From Dyella nitratireducens (GTDB lineage: Bacteria > Pseudomonadota > Gammaproteobacteria > Xanthomonadales > Rhodanobacteraceae), in assembly GCF_014642835.1 (NCBI RefSeq), contig NZ_BMJA01000001.1, positions 1,659,267 through 1,723,266 of the forward strand: 64,000 nucleotides of DNA, in the 5' to 3' direction. The first letter of the stretch is position 1. Each line of letters opens with the position of its first letter. This document shows, piece after piece, positions 17,293 through 26,453 of the stretch. The position numbers and the translations under genes are program-made. The notes below the pieces were generated by a model, which saw only the letters and a program-made list of their open reading frames with translations, was not told the DNA's origin and searched no databases.

Positions 17293-17559
17293 TGAGCCTG
17301 TCTCACCGCTCCGCGTAGCCCGCGTTGCGTCTGAGCGGTCGTCAGGTGGTAGTGCGTGGCGCAGCGCCAGACTGGTTGTCTGGTCAAGCCGCGCGCTGCC
17401 GCATGGCGGCCGCTCAGACGCAACCCGAAGGGCCAGGTCTGTATGCACGCCATTCGGCGTCCTCGTTCGGTTACGTATCGACATACGCGCCCTCTCTCCT
17501 CCTTGACTGGCGTGCATACAGACCTGGCGCGGGCCACGCGGAGCGGTGAGACAGGCTCA
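17293..17559. repeat. Three-armed palindromic element between flhF and fleN
   Basis: The outer arms 17293-17324 and 17528-17559 are inverted repeats of 32 bp with one mismatch. Directly inside are two further inverted repeats: arm A 17325-17338 with 17411-17424 (TTGCGTCTGAGCGG / CCGCTCAGACGCAA), and arm B 17433-17452 with 17508-17527, a perfect 20-bp match. Together they can fold into a three-way junction of about 267 nt, as DNA cruciform or RNA. The right outer arm ends exactly at the flhF stop codon. No other copy is in the window. It may be a non-autonomous mobile element or a structured leader of fleN. Confidence 0.85.
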
Positions 17560-18900
17560 TAGTCCTGCCACCGCCATGCCGAAACGCTCGGCCATGTCGA
17601 GGTCATCGCCCCCGAAACCGAGCTTGCGCTGCTGCTGCGCGGCGCGGCACACCAGCACGCGCGCGTCGGCGGCGCTGATGTCTTCGGGAACGCGCTGACC
17701 ATCGGTGGTGCAGTCCAACGGAATGCGGTGACGGATCAATACGGAAAGCAAACCACCCAGGCTCGGTGCTTCGTCGAGCTTGGTGGCGATACAGACGCTG
17801 GGTTTCAGTGGCAGGTAGGCGCGCACCGAATCGTCCAGCGCGGACGCCTGCGCATTCGCGGCCAGCACCAGGCCGGCGCGCAAACTGGCGGCGCCATGTG
17901 CGGTGGCTTCGCGCAGCACGTCCATCTGTTGCTGCAGGCGTGGATCGTTGCCGCCGACGCCGGCGGTGTCGACCAGTACGGTGTGGTGATCGCGCAGCAA
18001 GTGCAGCGTCTGCGCCAGACCGACGGCATCGTAAGCGGGGTACACACGTACACCGAGCAGACGGCCGTAATGTTCAAGCTGCGCAGCGGCGCCGATGCGG
18101 TAGTGATCGGTGCTGACCAGCGCGACCTTATTGGGGCCGTGATGCATCACCGCACACGCGGCAAGCTTGGCAATGGTGGTGGTCTTGCCCACGCCGGTCG
18201 GGCCGACCAGCGCGGTGACACCACACACATCGGCAAGGCCACGGCCGCTGACTTTCAGGCTACGGCTGAGCAAACCCAGCGGCAGGTAGCGCGCCTGGTC
18301 GGCGTTGATTTCTTCCGGCAATTCATCGATCAGTTGGCGTGCGACGTCGGTATCGATACCGAGGCGCGACATGTCGCGCAACACGCGGGCGCGCATCGGG
18401 CTGCGGCGCTCCATGTCGTTCCACGCAAGGCTGGAAAGCTGCTGTTCGAGCAACTGGCGCAAGCCACCGAGTTCGGTGCGCATGCGCGCGGTTTCCAGCG
18501 CATGCTGTTCGATCATCGGCTGCAGTGCGGCCAGCTCGGTGGTGGGCAAAGGCATCGGCGGGGGAGGAGGCGGCGGCGGGATGGCGGCGCGCGTTTCCTT
18601 GGCCGGCTCCTTCGATGCTTCCCTGGCGATTTCTTTGAGACGTTCTTTCGGCGTTTCTTTCACCGCTTCCTTTACCGGCGGCTTGCTCGGTGCAGGCGCG
18701 GGTGCTGGAGCTGCTGTCGGCGGCGTGTTGACGCGTACCGCTTCGCGCATCAGCGCTTCGTCGTAGTCGACGGCAGCGATGATTTCGATGCCTTCTTCGA
18801 GACGGCGCGTGGAAAGGATCACGGCATCGGCACCTTGCTCCGTGCGTACGTCGCGCATCGCCTGGCGCATATCGGGGGCGAGGAAGCGTTTGATCTTCAC
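17557..18900 (-). CDS. flhF: Flagellar GTPase FlhF
   Basis: A 447-residue SRP-type GTPase that positions the polar flagellum. An N-terminal basic domain (MKIKRFLAPDMRQAMRDVRTEQG) is followed by a Lys/Glu/Pro-rich linker with an eight-proline run (about 108-115), the N domain, and the G domain. P-loop GPTGVGKTTTIAKLAA is around residues 233-247; then VSTDHYRIGAAAQLEHYG and VDTAGVGGNDPRL follow; the specificity motif appears as TKLDE. It lies downstream of flhA across a REP pair. Its stop codon falls on the boundary of the three-armed palindrome, so the last residues may have been altered by that element. Confidence 0.95.
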   Translation of the reverse strand: MKIKRFLAPDMRQAMRDVRTEQGADAVILSTRRLEEGIEIIAAVDYDEALMREAVRVNTPPTAAPAPAPAPSKPPVKEAVKETPKERLKEIAREASKEPAKETRAAIPPPPPPPPMPLPTTELAALQPMIEQHALETARMRTELGGLRQLLEQQLSSLAWNDMERRSPMRARVLRDMSRLGIDTDVARQLIDELPEEINADQARYLPLGLLSRSLKVSGRGLADVCGVTALVGPTGVGKTTTIAKLAACAVMHHGPNKVALVSTDHYRIGAAAQLEHYGRLLGVRVYPAYDAVGLAQTLHLLRDHHTVLVDTAGVGGNDPRLQQQMDVLREATAHGAASLRAGLVLAANAQASALDDSVRAYLPLKPSVCIATKLDEAPSLGGLLSVLIRHRIPLDCTTDGQRVPEDISAADARVLVCRAAQQQRKLGFGGDDLDMAERFGMAVAGL

Positions 18901-18953
18901 GCTGGCATCTCCGCGCTATGTGAGTACGCGCAAATACCTAATCTTGCGTCGTC

Positions 18954-19070
18954 GTCATTCCGGCGAAAGCCGGAATCCAGTGCAAGCACGATGTGCGCAG
19001 CACTCAACAAAAAAAATGTCGTGTCCTTCGGACGCATGTTCGACTGGATTCCGGCTTTCGCCGGAATGAC
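18954..19070. repeat. Palindromic REP pair, GTCATTCCGG family, copy 2
   Basis: GTCATTCCGGCGAAAGCCGG..CCAG and the inverted CTGGATTCCGGCTTTCGCCG..GAC, 117 bp overall, in the flhA-flhF spacer. Confidence 0.85.
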
Positions 19071-19185
19071 GGTGAGGCAAGAACGTACTTGCTCGTTTCC
19101 TTGCTGGCGTCCAGCAAAGAAAGAAAGCAAAGCTCGCAGCTTCAATGTCATCGCTTGCCTCACCATCTCACCCCTCTCCCATCTC

Positions 19186-21276
19186 TCAACGTCCAATCGC
19201 CTGCACCAATCGCACACGGCGGTTGTCCGGAACTTCGTTGTAGGCCAACACATGCAGGTTCTGAGCCACGTGGCGCGTGAAGCGCGAGAGCCACGGACGC
19301 AGTTGCGGTTGCACCAACATCACCGCGGGTTCGCCGTTCGCCTCCTGCCGCCGCGCCGCTTCAGCGACGCTTTGCTGCAGGCGATCGGCAAGCCCAGGCT
19401 CTACGGCTGCGCCAGCTGCACCGCTGCTCGAGAGTGATCCGAGCAAGATCTGTTCCAACTCCGGGGCGAGCGTCAATACCGGGATTTCTGTGCCCAAACC
19501 TGCGATCTCCTGCACAATTTGACGGCCAAGTGCGACACGCACATACGCCGTCAAAGCGCCAGGATCCTGACTTTGGCCGGCGTGCTCCGCCAAAGACTCG
19601 ACAATGGTGCGCATATTGCGCACCGGCACCCGCTCGGCCAGCAGGTTTTGCAGCACTTTCACCACCACGCCCAGCGAAAGGCGCTTGGGTACCAGGTCTT
19701 CCACCAGCTTGGGCGCGGTCTGCGCCAGGCGGTCCAAGAGCTGCTGCGCGTCCTGGTGGCTGAGCAGCTCATGCGCGTGGTTCTGCAGGATGTGCGAGAG
19801 GTGCGTGGCGATCACCGTGGCCGGATCGACCACCGTGTAACCCAGCGCCTGCGCATGGTCGCGCTGGTTGTTGTCGATCCACACCGCTTCCAGCCCGAAT
19901 GCCGGATCGCGCGTGGGAACGCCTTGCAGCGTGCCATGCACGCGGCCGGGATTGATGGCCAGATGGCGCTCGGTATACACCTCCGCCTCGCCCATCGGCA
20001 CACCCATCAGCGAGACGCGGTAGGTATTGGGGCCCAGGTCCAGGTTGTCGCGGATATGCACGGCCGCGACGAGGAAACCCAATTCCTGCGAAAGCTTGCG
20101 CCGCACTGATTTGATGCGCGACATCAGCTCGCCGCCCTGGTTCTTGTCCACCAGCGGAATCAGTCGATAGCCCACTTCCAGGCCGACCGGGTCGACGCTG
20201 GCGACGTCTTCCCAGCCCAACTCCAGGCGCTCGGTAGCAGCCGGCGCGGGCAAGGCTTCGGTGGCCGCCTTGGCCAGGCGTTCCTTGGTTTCTTTCTCGC
20301 GCTTGACCATCAGCCACGCCGCGCCGCCGCACACGGCGCCCAGCATCAGGAAGGCGAGGTTCGGCATGCCGGGGATCAGGCCCATCGTGCCCAGCACCAC
20401 ACCGGCCACGGCCAGCGCGCGCGGCTGCGCGAACACCTGGCCGACCACCTGCTTGCCCATGTCGTGCGATTTGGATACGCGCGTGACGATCACCGCGGTA
20501 GCGATCGACAGCATCAGCGCCGGCACCTGCGCGACCAGGCCGTCGCCGATGGTCAGCAATGTGTACGTACGCGCTGCTTCGCCTGCGGAAAGGCCATGCT
20601 GCAACATGCCGACGAAAAAACCGCCGACGATGTTGATGAAGAGGATCAGGATGCCGGCGGTCGCGTCACCGCGCACGAATTTGGATGCACCATCCATCGA
20701 GCCGTAGAAATCCGCTTCCTCGCGCACTTCCTGGCGACGCTCGCGCGCCTGTTCCTGTGTAAGCAAGCCGGCATTGAGGTCGGCGTCGATCGCCATCTGC
20801 TTGCCGGGCATCGAATCCAAGGTGAAGCGCGCGGTCACTTCCGACACGCGTGTCGCGCCCTTGGTGACCACCACAAAGTTGATGATGGTGAGGATGGCGA
20901 ACACCACCAGGCCGACCGCGAAATTGCCGCCGATCACGAACTCGCCGAACGCCTCGATCACCTTGCCCGCCGCACCGGCACCATCGTGGCCGTGCAACAG
21001 GATCACGCGGCTGGACGCGATATTGAGCGCCAGACGCAACAACGTGCCCAGCAGCACCACGGTGGGAAACGCCGCGAATTCCAGCGGACGCATCACGTAC
21101 ACCACCGCCAGCAGGATCACCAGCGACAACGCGATGTTGAAGCTGAAAAGAATATCCAGCACGAACGGCGGCAGCGGCAGCATCAGCATCGCCAGCATGG
21201 CGAGCATCACGATCGGCGCGGCGGCGCCACGGCGGCTGACCTGCTTGAAAGTGTCGAGAACGCTTGCGGTTGCCAT
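19186..21276 (-). CDS. flhA: Flagellar export gate protein FlhA
   Basis: A 696-residue inner-membrane protein forming the nonameric export ring of the flagellar type III secretion system. The N-terminal half holds about eight TM helices and the FHIPEP signature region (NFAVGLVVFAILTIINFVVVTKGATRVSEVTARFTLDSMPGKQMAIDADLNAG). The C-terminal cytoplasmic domain binds chaperone-substrate complexes such as FliS-FliC and FliT-FliD; both chaperones are encoded at 44178-44914. Length and order (flhB, flhA, flhF, fleN, fliA) are typical of polar-flagellated gammaproteobacteria. Confidence 0.97.
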   Translation of the reverse strand: MATASVLDTFKQVSRRGAAAPIVMLAMLAMLMLPLPPFVLDILFSFNIALSLVILLAVVYVMRPLEFAAFPTVVLLGTLLRLALNIASSRVILLHGHDGAGAAGKVIEAFGEFVIGGNFAVGLVVFAILTIINFVVVTKGATRVSEVTARFTLDSMPGKQMAIDADLNAGLLTQEQARERRQEVREEADFYGSMDGASKFVRGDATAGILILFINIVGGFFVGMLQHGLSAGEAARTYTLLTIGDGLVAQVPALMLSIATAVIVTRVSKSHDMGKQVVGQVFAQPRALAVAGVVLGTMGLIPGMPNLAFLMLGAVCGGAAWLMVKREKETKERLAKAATEALPAPAATERLELGWEDVASVDPVGLEVGYRLIPLVDKNQGGELMSRIKSVRRKLSQELGFLVAAVHIRDNLDLGPNTYRVSLMGVPMGEAEVYTERHLAINPGRVHGTLQGVPTRDPAFGLEAVWIDNNQRDHAQALGYTVVDPATVIATHLSHILQNHAHELLSHQDAQQLLDRLAQTAPKLVEDLVPKRLSLGVVVKVLQNLLAERVPVRNMRTIVESLAEHAGQSQDPGALTAYVRVALGRQIVQEIAGLGTEIPVLTLAPELEQILLGSLSSSGAAGAAVEPGLADRLQQSVAEAARRQEANGEPAVMLVQPQLRPWLSRFTRHVAQNLHVLAYNEVPDNRRVRLVQAIGR

Positions 21277-21297
21277 GCGTGTCGCCTTGAGTATGGG

Positions 21298-22434
21298 TTA
21301 CTGCCGGTAACGGCCTTGCAACTCCGGATCGATATCCGGGTGCGGCACATCGGGAATCGGGCCGCCGCGTTCGGTGGCCTGCTTGAGCTGGTAGACGTAG
21401 GCGAGAATCTGCGCGACCGCGACGTACAGCGCGGACGGAATCTCGTGACCGATTTCGGTGGTGGCGTACAGCGCACGCGCCAGCGGCGGCGCCTCCACCA
21501 GTGGAATGCGATGCGCGTCGGCCACCAGGCGAATCTGCATGGCGAGCACGTCCAGGCCCTTGGCGACCACACGTGGCGCGCGCATGCGCGCATCGTCGTA
21601 ACGCAGGGCGACGGCAAAGTGCGTGGGGTTCACCACCACCACGTCGGCCTTGGGCACGTCCTGGATCATGCGGCGGCGCGCGATCTGCTGCTGCATCTGA
21701 CGGATGCGGCCCTTCAGGTGCGGATCACCCTCGCTTTCCTTGTGCTCGTCCTTCAGCTCCTGCTTGGACATGCGATGCTTGCGGTCGTAATCGAAACGCT
21801 GCCACATCGCGTCGAGGCCGCCGATCACGCCGAGCAGCACGGCGAACAACAGCGCCGCATGCGCCACCAGCGACAGCGCATGCGCTACGCCCGCGCCAAT
21901 CGCTTCATGGCCGGTTGCCATCACAGCGCTTTCGTCGTGACGCAGCAGCGCGACCAAGGCAACGCCGATAAAGGCGACTTTCAACAGCGACTTGGCCAGT
22001 TCGATCAGGCCGTTGAGCGAGACCAGCCGTCCCAATCCGGAGATCGGATCAAGCCGCTGGAAGTTCGGCACCAGCGCTTGCGAGCTGAAACTCAAGCCGC
22101 CGATCAACACGGACGAACCTACCGCGGAGATCAGCGTTGCAGCGAACACCGGCATCAGCACACCCAGCATGTCGCCCAGTGCCGCGTGCAGTGCGCGCGA
22201 CATCAATTCATCGCTGAACAAGGCATCGCGCGAATAATCCAGACCCAGCGCGTAGATGTGCTGCATCCGCGCATACATGCTGGAGCCATACGAAAGCAGG
22301 ATGCTCGCACCCGCCAACACCACCATGGCGCCGGAGAGATCGCGCGAGCGGGGAATATCGCCTTTTTCACGGGCTTCCTGAAGGCGTTTGTCTGACGCTC
22401 GTTCGGTGCGGTCTTCATTTTCGGTCTCGGCCAT
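21298..22434 (-). CDS. flhB: Flagellar export switch protein FlhB
   Basis: A 378-residue inner-membrane protein of the export gate that changes substrate class from rod/hook to filament after hook completion. The cytoplasmic N-terminus ERASDKRLQEAREKGDIPRSRD is followed by four TM helices (about 35-55, 85-112, 145-165, 182-205). The auto-cleavage loop Asn-Pro-Thr-His (about 269-272, VVNPTHFAVALRYD) is intact. It is separated from fliR by a GTAG REP pair and from flhA by 21 nt. A shorter FlhB C-terminal homologue is encoded at 9413-9685. Confidence 0.97.
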   Translation of the reverse strand: MAETENEDRTERASDKRLQEAREKGDIPRSRDLSGAMVVLAGASILLSYGSSMYARMQHIYALGLDYSRDALFSDELMSRALHAALGDMLGVLMPVFAATLISAVGSSVLIGGLSFSSQALVPNFQRLDPISGLGRLVSLNGLIELAKSLLKVAFIGVALVALLRHDESAVMATGHEAIGAGVAHALSLVAHAALLFAVLLGVIGGLDAMWQRFDYDRKHRMSKQELKDEHKESEGDPHLKGRIRQMQQQIARRRMIQDVPKADVVVVNPTHFAVALRYDDARMRAPRVVAKGLDVLAMQIRLVADAHRIPLVEAPPLARALYATTEIGHEIPSALYVAVAQILAYVYQLKQATERGGPIPDVPHPDIDPELQGRYRQ

Positions 22435-22471
22435 GGCCTAGCCCTCCAGCGCCATGGCGCAACTGCGACAC

Positions 22472-22545
22472 GTAGGTTGGGGTGCAAACCCCAACATCGC
22501 CATGTTTGTAGCGCGCGCCATGTTGGGGTTTGCACCCCAACCTAC
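22472..22545. repeat. GTAG-type REP pair, copy 2
   Basis: A 74-bp inverted pair with GTAGGTTGGGGTGCAAACC arms, in the fliR-flhB spacer. Nearly identical to copies 1, 4 and 5. Confidence 0.9.
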
Positions 22546-22570
22546 GATATGTCGGCACGGGTGTGGCATA

Positions 22571-23338
22571 TCAAAGCCCCGCCAGATGCCGCATCACATC
22601 CCAACCCGCGGACTGCAGCGCCGAATACGCGCCGGCCATGCCGCGCATGGCCAGCCACAAAGCGATGAAGCCCATGCAGATGCTGATCGGAAAACCTACC
22701 GCGAAGAGATTCATCGCGGGCGATGCACGGCTGGTCGCAGCAAAACCGATATTCACCAGCAGCAGCGCCGTCATCGCCGGCAAGGCCACGCGCAACGCGC
22801 CGGAAAACAGATCGCCGCCGGCCATCACCAGCACCCACAACGATTGGGTATCCATACCAGTCACGCCAGGTGGCAGGCTACGGAAACTATCGGCGAGCAG
22901 CTCGATCACTTGCAGATGTCCATCCATCGCCAGGAACAGCATGCTCACCATCACCATGTAGAACTGCCCCAGCACCGGCGCACTGGTGTTGCTCATCGGG
23001 CTGATCAATTCGGCGAAGCCCAGGCCCATGCTCTGGCCGATCAGAACACCGCCATACGAAACCGCCTGAAAAACCAGCTGCAGGACGAAGCCGATGCCGG
23101 CGCCGATCAGCATCTGCATAGCCATCGTCGCCACACCGGATGCACTGAGCAGATCCATTTGCGTCGGCGCCAACGGCGCCAGCACCAGCGTGAGCACGAT
23201 GATGAGCGCGGCGCGAATGCGCGCCGGCATCACCGTGGCATTGAAGACCGGTGCCGCCATGCAGAAGCCGCCCACGCGACCCAGTGCCCAGAACATGCCG
23301 GACAACCAATGGATCAGCGCGGCCAGCTCGATCGTCAC
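22571..23338 (-). CDS. fliR: Flagellar export gate protein FliR
   Basis: A 255-residue membrane protein of the FliP5-FliQ4-FliR1 export gate. It starts at a GTG that overlaps the fliQ stop (GTGA); the longer open frame upstream only reads through fliQ. There are six hydrophobic segments beginning with IELAALIHWLSGMFWALGRVGGFCMAAPVF. The family-typical MLIGAGIGFVLQLVFQAVSYGGVLIGQSMGLGFAEL lies in the centre. Usual family length. Confidence 0.95.
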   Translation of the reverse strand: MTIELAALIHWLSGMFWALGRVGGFCMAAPVFNATVMPARIRAALIIVLTLVLAPLAPTQMDLLSASGVATMAMQMLIGAGIGFVLQLVFQAVSYGGVLIGQSMGLGFAELISPMSNTSAPVLGQFYMVMVSMLFLAMDGHLQVIELLADSFRSLPPGVTGMDTQSLWVLVMAGGDLFSGALRVALPAMTALLLVNIGFAATSRASPAMNLFAVGFPISICMGFIALWLAMRGMAGAYSALQSAGWDVMRHLAGL

Positions 23339-23604
23339 TTGATCGCCTCCGGCAGCCCCACAATGATGTCGTGCGTGAACTGCACCAGCGTGCGCAGCAT
23401 CCACGGCCCGGCGATCAACCCCACCGCCGCCATCGCCAACAGCTTCGGAATGAAGCTGAGCGTCATTTCATGGATCTGCGTGGCGGCCTGGATCACGCCG
23501 ACGAGCAGGCCGACCAGCAACGCAGTAAGCAGTAAAGGCGCGGCAACGAGCATGCCGATGTAGAGCGCATGCTGGCCGAAGTGAATGACCCACTCGGGCG
23601 TCAT
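23335..23604 (-). CDS. fliQ: Flagellar export gate protein FliQ
   Basis: An 89-residue protein with two TM helices. It has the family pattern ALYIGMLVAAPLLLTALLVGLLVGVIQAATQIHEMTLSFIPK, then LIAGPWMLRTLVQFT. It forms part of the export gate with FliP and FliR. It overlaps fliR by GTGA. The spacer to fliP (172 nt) is filled by a REP pair. Confidence 0.96.
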   Translation of the reverse strand: MTPEWVIHFGQHALYIGMLVAAPLLLTALLVGLLVGVIQAATQIHEMTLSFIPKLLAMAAVGLIAGPWMLRTLVQFTHDIIVGLPEAIK

Positions 23605-23634
23605 GCTACGTACTCCACCGGGATATTTCCGCTC

Positions 23635-23747
23635 GTCATTCCGGCGAACGCCGGAATCCAGTTAAATACGTCGTGCGAAGCACTCAAAACCAGTGATGTG
23701 TGCTGCGCACGCGTACCGGACTGGATTCCGGCGTTCGCCGGAATGAC
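23635..23747. repeat. Palindromic REP pair, GTCATTCCGG family, copy 3
   Basis: GTCATTCCGGCG..CCAG and its inverted partner, 113 bp, in the fliP-fliQ spacer. Confidence 0.85.
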
Positions 23748-23776
23748 GATGAGGCAAGTGAACGCATTGCAGGATT

Positions 23777-24697
23777 TCATGTGTAGAAACTCCCCGCCAG
23801 GGTGCCTACAAGCAACGACCAGCCATCCACCATCACGAACAACATGATCTTGAACGGCAGCGAGATGATCGACGGCGACACCATCGCCATGCCCATCGAC
23901 ATCAACACGCTCGCCACCACCACGTCGATCACCAGGAAGGGAATGAACAGCAGAAAGCCCATCTGGAACGCGGTCTTCAATTCACTGGTGACGAAGGCCG
24001 GCATGGCCACGCGGAACGGTACGTCGTCCTTGCTGGCATAAGGCTGTTCCTTGGCCAGGCGCGTGAACAGCTGCAGGTCCGCGTCGCGCGTCTGATCCAG
24101 CATGAAATGCTTGAACGGCGCGGCGGCAGCGGGAATTGCATCCTCCGCGCTGATCTTGTGATCCATATAAGGCTTTACACCATCCTCGTAGGCGCGGTTG
24201 AGCACCGGCGACATCACGAAGAAGGTCAAGAACAACGCCAGCCCGAGCAGCACCTGGTTTGGCGGCGTGGATTGGGTGGACAGTGCCTGGCGCAGAAAAC
24301 TCAGCACGATGATGATGCGCGTGAACGAGGTCATCATCAGCAGCACGGCGGGCAGCAGGGTGAGCACCGTCATCAGTGCTACCACTTGCAACGACAGGCT
24401 CCAGTTCTGGCCGCCGCCGGCATTCTGCACCGTCAGCACGGGGATGCCGGCTGATTGCGAGATCGGTGCAATGGGTGCGATCGGCGCAACCGCCGTTGTC
24501 GACGTGGTCGTTGCGGCATGCACTCCGCATGAAACCAGTGCAAACAGCAGCGTCAGCATCAAACCGACCAGGATTTTCCCTATCCCGTCGCCCCGGCGAA
24601 CGCCGGGGCCCAGCGTCTTTGCTCCGGAAAAGTCACTGGGCCCCGGCGTTCGCCGGGGCGACGGTGCATGGAACTTATCGAACGCGGCACTATTCAT
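23777..24697 (-). CDS. fliP: Flagellar export gate protein FliP with REP-encoded N-terminal extension
   Basis: FliP is the pentameric core of the export gate. The mature part is standard: [50 protein letters not shown], and a C-terminal TM pair [35 protein letters not shown]. The open frame runs from an ATG that overlaps the fliO stop (ATGA) to give 306 residues. Residues about 12-37 are translated from the palindromic element at 24587-24662 ([16 protein letters not shown]). The cleavable signal peptide ([16 protein letters not shown]) only begins after this. The alternative start is the ATG at 24559, giving 260 residues. Confidence 0.93.
   Translation of the reverse strand: MNSAAFDKFHAPSPRRTPGPSDFSGAKTLGPGVRRGDGIGKILVGLMLTLLFALVSCGVHAATTTSTTAVAPIAPIAPISQSAGIPVLTVQNAGGGQNWSLSLQVVALMTVLTLLPAVLLMMTSFTRIIIVLSFLRQALSTQSTPPNQVLLGLALFLTFFVMSPVLNRAYEDGVKPYMDHKISAEDAIPAAAAPFKHFMLDQTRDADLQLFTRLAKEQPYASKDDVPFRVAMPAFVTSELKTAFQMGFLLFIPFLVIDVVVASVLMSMGMAMVSPSIISLPFKIMLFVMVDGWSLLVGTLAGSFYT
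24587..24662. repeat. GTCGCCCCGG-family REP pair inside the fliP reading frame
   Basis: An inverted pair GTCGCCCCGGCGAACGCC / GGCGTTCGCCGGGGCGAC, about 76 bp. It keeps the fliP frame open between the fliO-coupled ATG and the FliP signal peptide. Related to 12057-12132. Confidence 0.85.
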
Positions 24698-25080
24698 GAC
24701 TTACGCCCCAACCGGCCCAACAACTCCGCAAAGGGCGGCAGCGGTGCAGGCGCCGGCGCGGCTTCCATCGGCGCCGTGCCTTCGTACACATGCAGTGTGC
24801 GAATACCTCCGGCACCCACGCCCACCAGCAGGCGTTTGCCATCGGCTTCGATCAGCATCACGCGTTCGCGCGTGCTGATCGGCATCGTCTCGATGCAACG
24901 TAGGCGGCGTCCGCCGCCGATCTGCCGCGATTGCAGGCGGCGCGTGAGCCAGCCTGCCGCGAAGATCAGTGCCACGATCGCGCCCAGGCTCAACATCACG
25001 CGGATCAATTCGCCGGTCACGTTGATATCGGGCACGCTCGCCACCGGCGCGCGCGCCAATAGGTGCGATGCCATGTTCAT
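24694..25080 (-). CDS. fliO: Flagellar protein FliO
   Basis: A 128-residue protein with a single TM helix (about 24-45, [26 protein letters not shown]) and a small cytoplasmic domain with the FliO pattern [40 protein letters not shown]. It assists FliP assembly. It is coupled by ATGA overlaps to fliN upstream and fliP downstream, which supports use of the upstream fliP start. Confidence 0.92.
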   Translation of the reverse strand: MNMASHLLARAPVASVPDINVTGELIRVMLSLGAIVALIFAAGWLTRRLQSRQIGGGRRLRCIETMPISTRERVMLIEADGKRLLVGVGAGGIRTLHVYEGTAPMEAAPAPAPLPPFAELLGRLGRKS

Positions 25081-25427
25081 CTCAGTTTGCGCACCCGTTC
25101 GGCAGGGCTGATCACGTCGGTCAGGCGGATGCCGAACTTCTCGTTGATCACGACCACTTCGCCATGCGCCACCAGGGTGCCGTTGACGAATACGTCCAGC
25201 GGCTCACCCGCCGCGCGATCCAGTTCCACCACCGAGCCCTGGTTGAGCTGCAGCAGGTTGCGAATGCTGATGCGCGTGCGGCCCACTTCCATCGCCAACG
25301 TCACCGGCACATCCAGGATCATGTCCAGGCTGACGTCGGACTTGTCGCCACCCGCGCCATTCAGCGCATCGAACTCCATGCGCTGTTCGCCGTTCTGGCC
25401 CTGTGCGGTATCGAAATTCTGGCTCAT
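25077..25427 (-). CDS. fliN: Flagellar switch protein FliN
   Basis: A 116-residue C-ring protein. The SpoA domain covers about residues 35-110: ILDVPVTLAMEVGRTRISIRNLLQLNQGSVVELDRAAGEPLDVFVNGTLVAHGEVVVINEKFGIRLTDVI. It forms the base of the switch complex and a docking site for FliH-FliI. ATGA overlaps link it with both fliM and fliO. Confidence 0.97.
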   Translation of the reverse strand: MSQNFDTAQGQNGEQRMEFDALNGAGGDKSDVSLDMILDVPVTLAMEVGRTRISIRNLLQLNQGSVVELDRAAGEPLDVFVNGTLVAHGEVVVINEKFGIRLTDVISPAERVRKLR

Positions 25428-26440
25428 GCGATTTTTTCCGGAGCAAAGTCGAAATTGGGAATCGGCGCGCGGCGCCCCGCCGCGGTCTTGTAGCGAACGG
25501 CGTAGCGGCCATTGGTCTGGCCGTATTCGCCACGAAAAATCGGTACGTCTTCCGCAAACACGGTCGTGACGTCAGGCAGGCTGATCGGAATCACGTCGCC
25601 GATGCGCAGGCTGAGGAATTCGCCGATGCTGACCTCGGTTTCCAGCAGCAGCGAAGTGAGCTCGACCTCGGCATCCATCACTTCATCGTGCAGGCAATGG
25701 ATCCAGCGTTCGTCGCGTTCACCCATGCGGTCGCTCTGCACGCCGGCATCGAGCATGGTGCGGATCGGCTCCACCATCGCGTAAGGCAAGGTGAGATGCA
25801 CTTCGCCGCCACCGCCATCGAGTTCCACATGAAAGCGCGACACCACTACCGTTTCGGTGGGGCTGACGATATTGGCGAACTGCGGATTGATTTCCGAATT
25901 GATGAATTCGAACTGCACCTGCATCGCCGGTGCCCACGCCTCGGTCATCGCAACGAAGACCTCGGCGAGCAGAATCTGGATGACGCGGTTTTCGGTCGGC
26001 GTGAAATCGCGGCCTTCGATGCGCGCGTGATAACGCCCGTCGCCGCCAAAGAAATTGTCGATCACGGTGAACACCAGCCGCGGCTCCATCACCGCCAGGG
26101 CGGTGCCACGCAGCGGCTTCACCTTGATCAGGTTGAGATTGCTCGGCACGTTCAAGCCGTGCACGTATTCGCTGAACTTCTGCATCTTCACGCCGAGCAC
26201 CGACACCTCGCAGGTCTTGCGCAGCACGCCGAACAGCTGGGTGCGGAAGAAGCGCGCGAAACGGTCGTTGATCATTTCCAGCGTGGGCAGGCGGCCACGC
26301 ACGATGCGGTCCTGCTGGGTGAAGTCGAAATCCAGCACCGTGCCCGCCGGCGGCGGCATGTCGCTTTCGGTTTCGATCTGGCCACCGTCGACGCCGTTGA
26401 GCAGGGCGTCGATTTCTTCTTGGGTAAGCAGGTCGCTCAT
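25424..26440 (-). CDS. fliM: Flagellar switch protein FliM
   Basis: A 338-residue C-ring protein that receives CheY-P. The N-terminal CheY-binding peptide is LLTQEEIDALLNGVDGG. The CheC-like middle domain (about 45-230) includes LKVKPLRGTALAVMEPRLVFTVIDNFFGGDGR, and the SpoA C-terminal domain covers about 250-325. It is 13 nt downstream of fliL and overlaps fliN. Confidence 0.97.
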   Translation of the reverse strand: MSDLLTQEEIDALLNGVDGGQIETESDMPPPAGTVLDFDFTQQDRIVRGRLPTLEMINDRFARFFRTQLFGVLRKTCEVSVLGVKMQKFSEYVHGLNVPSNLNLIKVKPLRGTALAVMEPRLVFTVIDNFFGGDGRYHARIEGRDFTPTENRVIQILLAEVFVAMTEAWAPAMQVQFEFINSEINPQFANIVSPTETVVVSRFHVELDGGGGEVHLTLPYAMVEPIRTMLDAGVQSDRMGERDERWIHCLHDEVMDAEVELTSLLLETEVSIGEFLSLRIGDVIPISLPDVTTVFAEDVPIFRGEYGQTNGRYAVRYKTAAGRRAPIPNFDFAPEKIA

Positions 26441-26453
26441 CGGCGCAGTCCCC

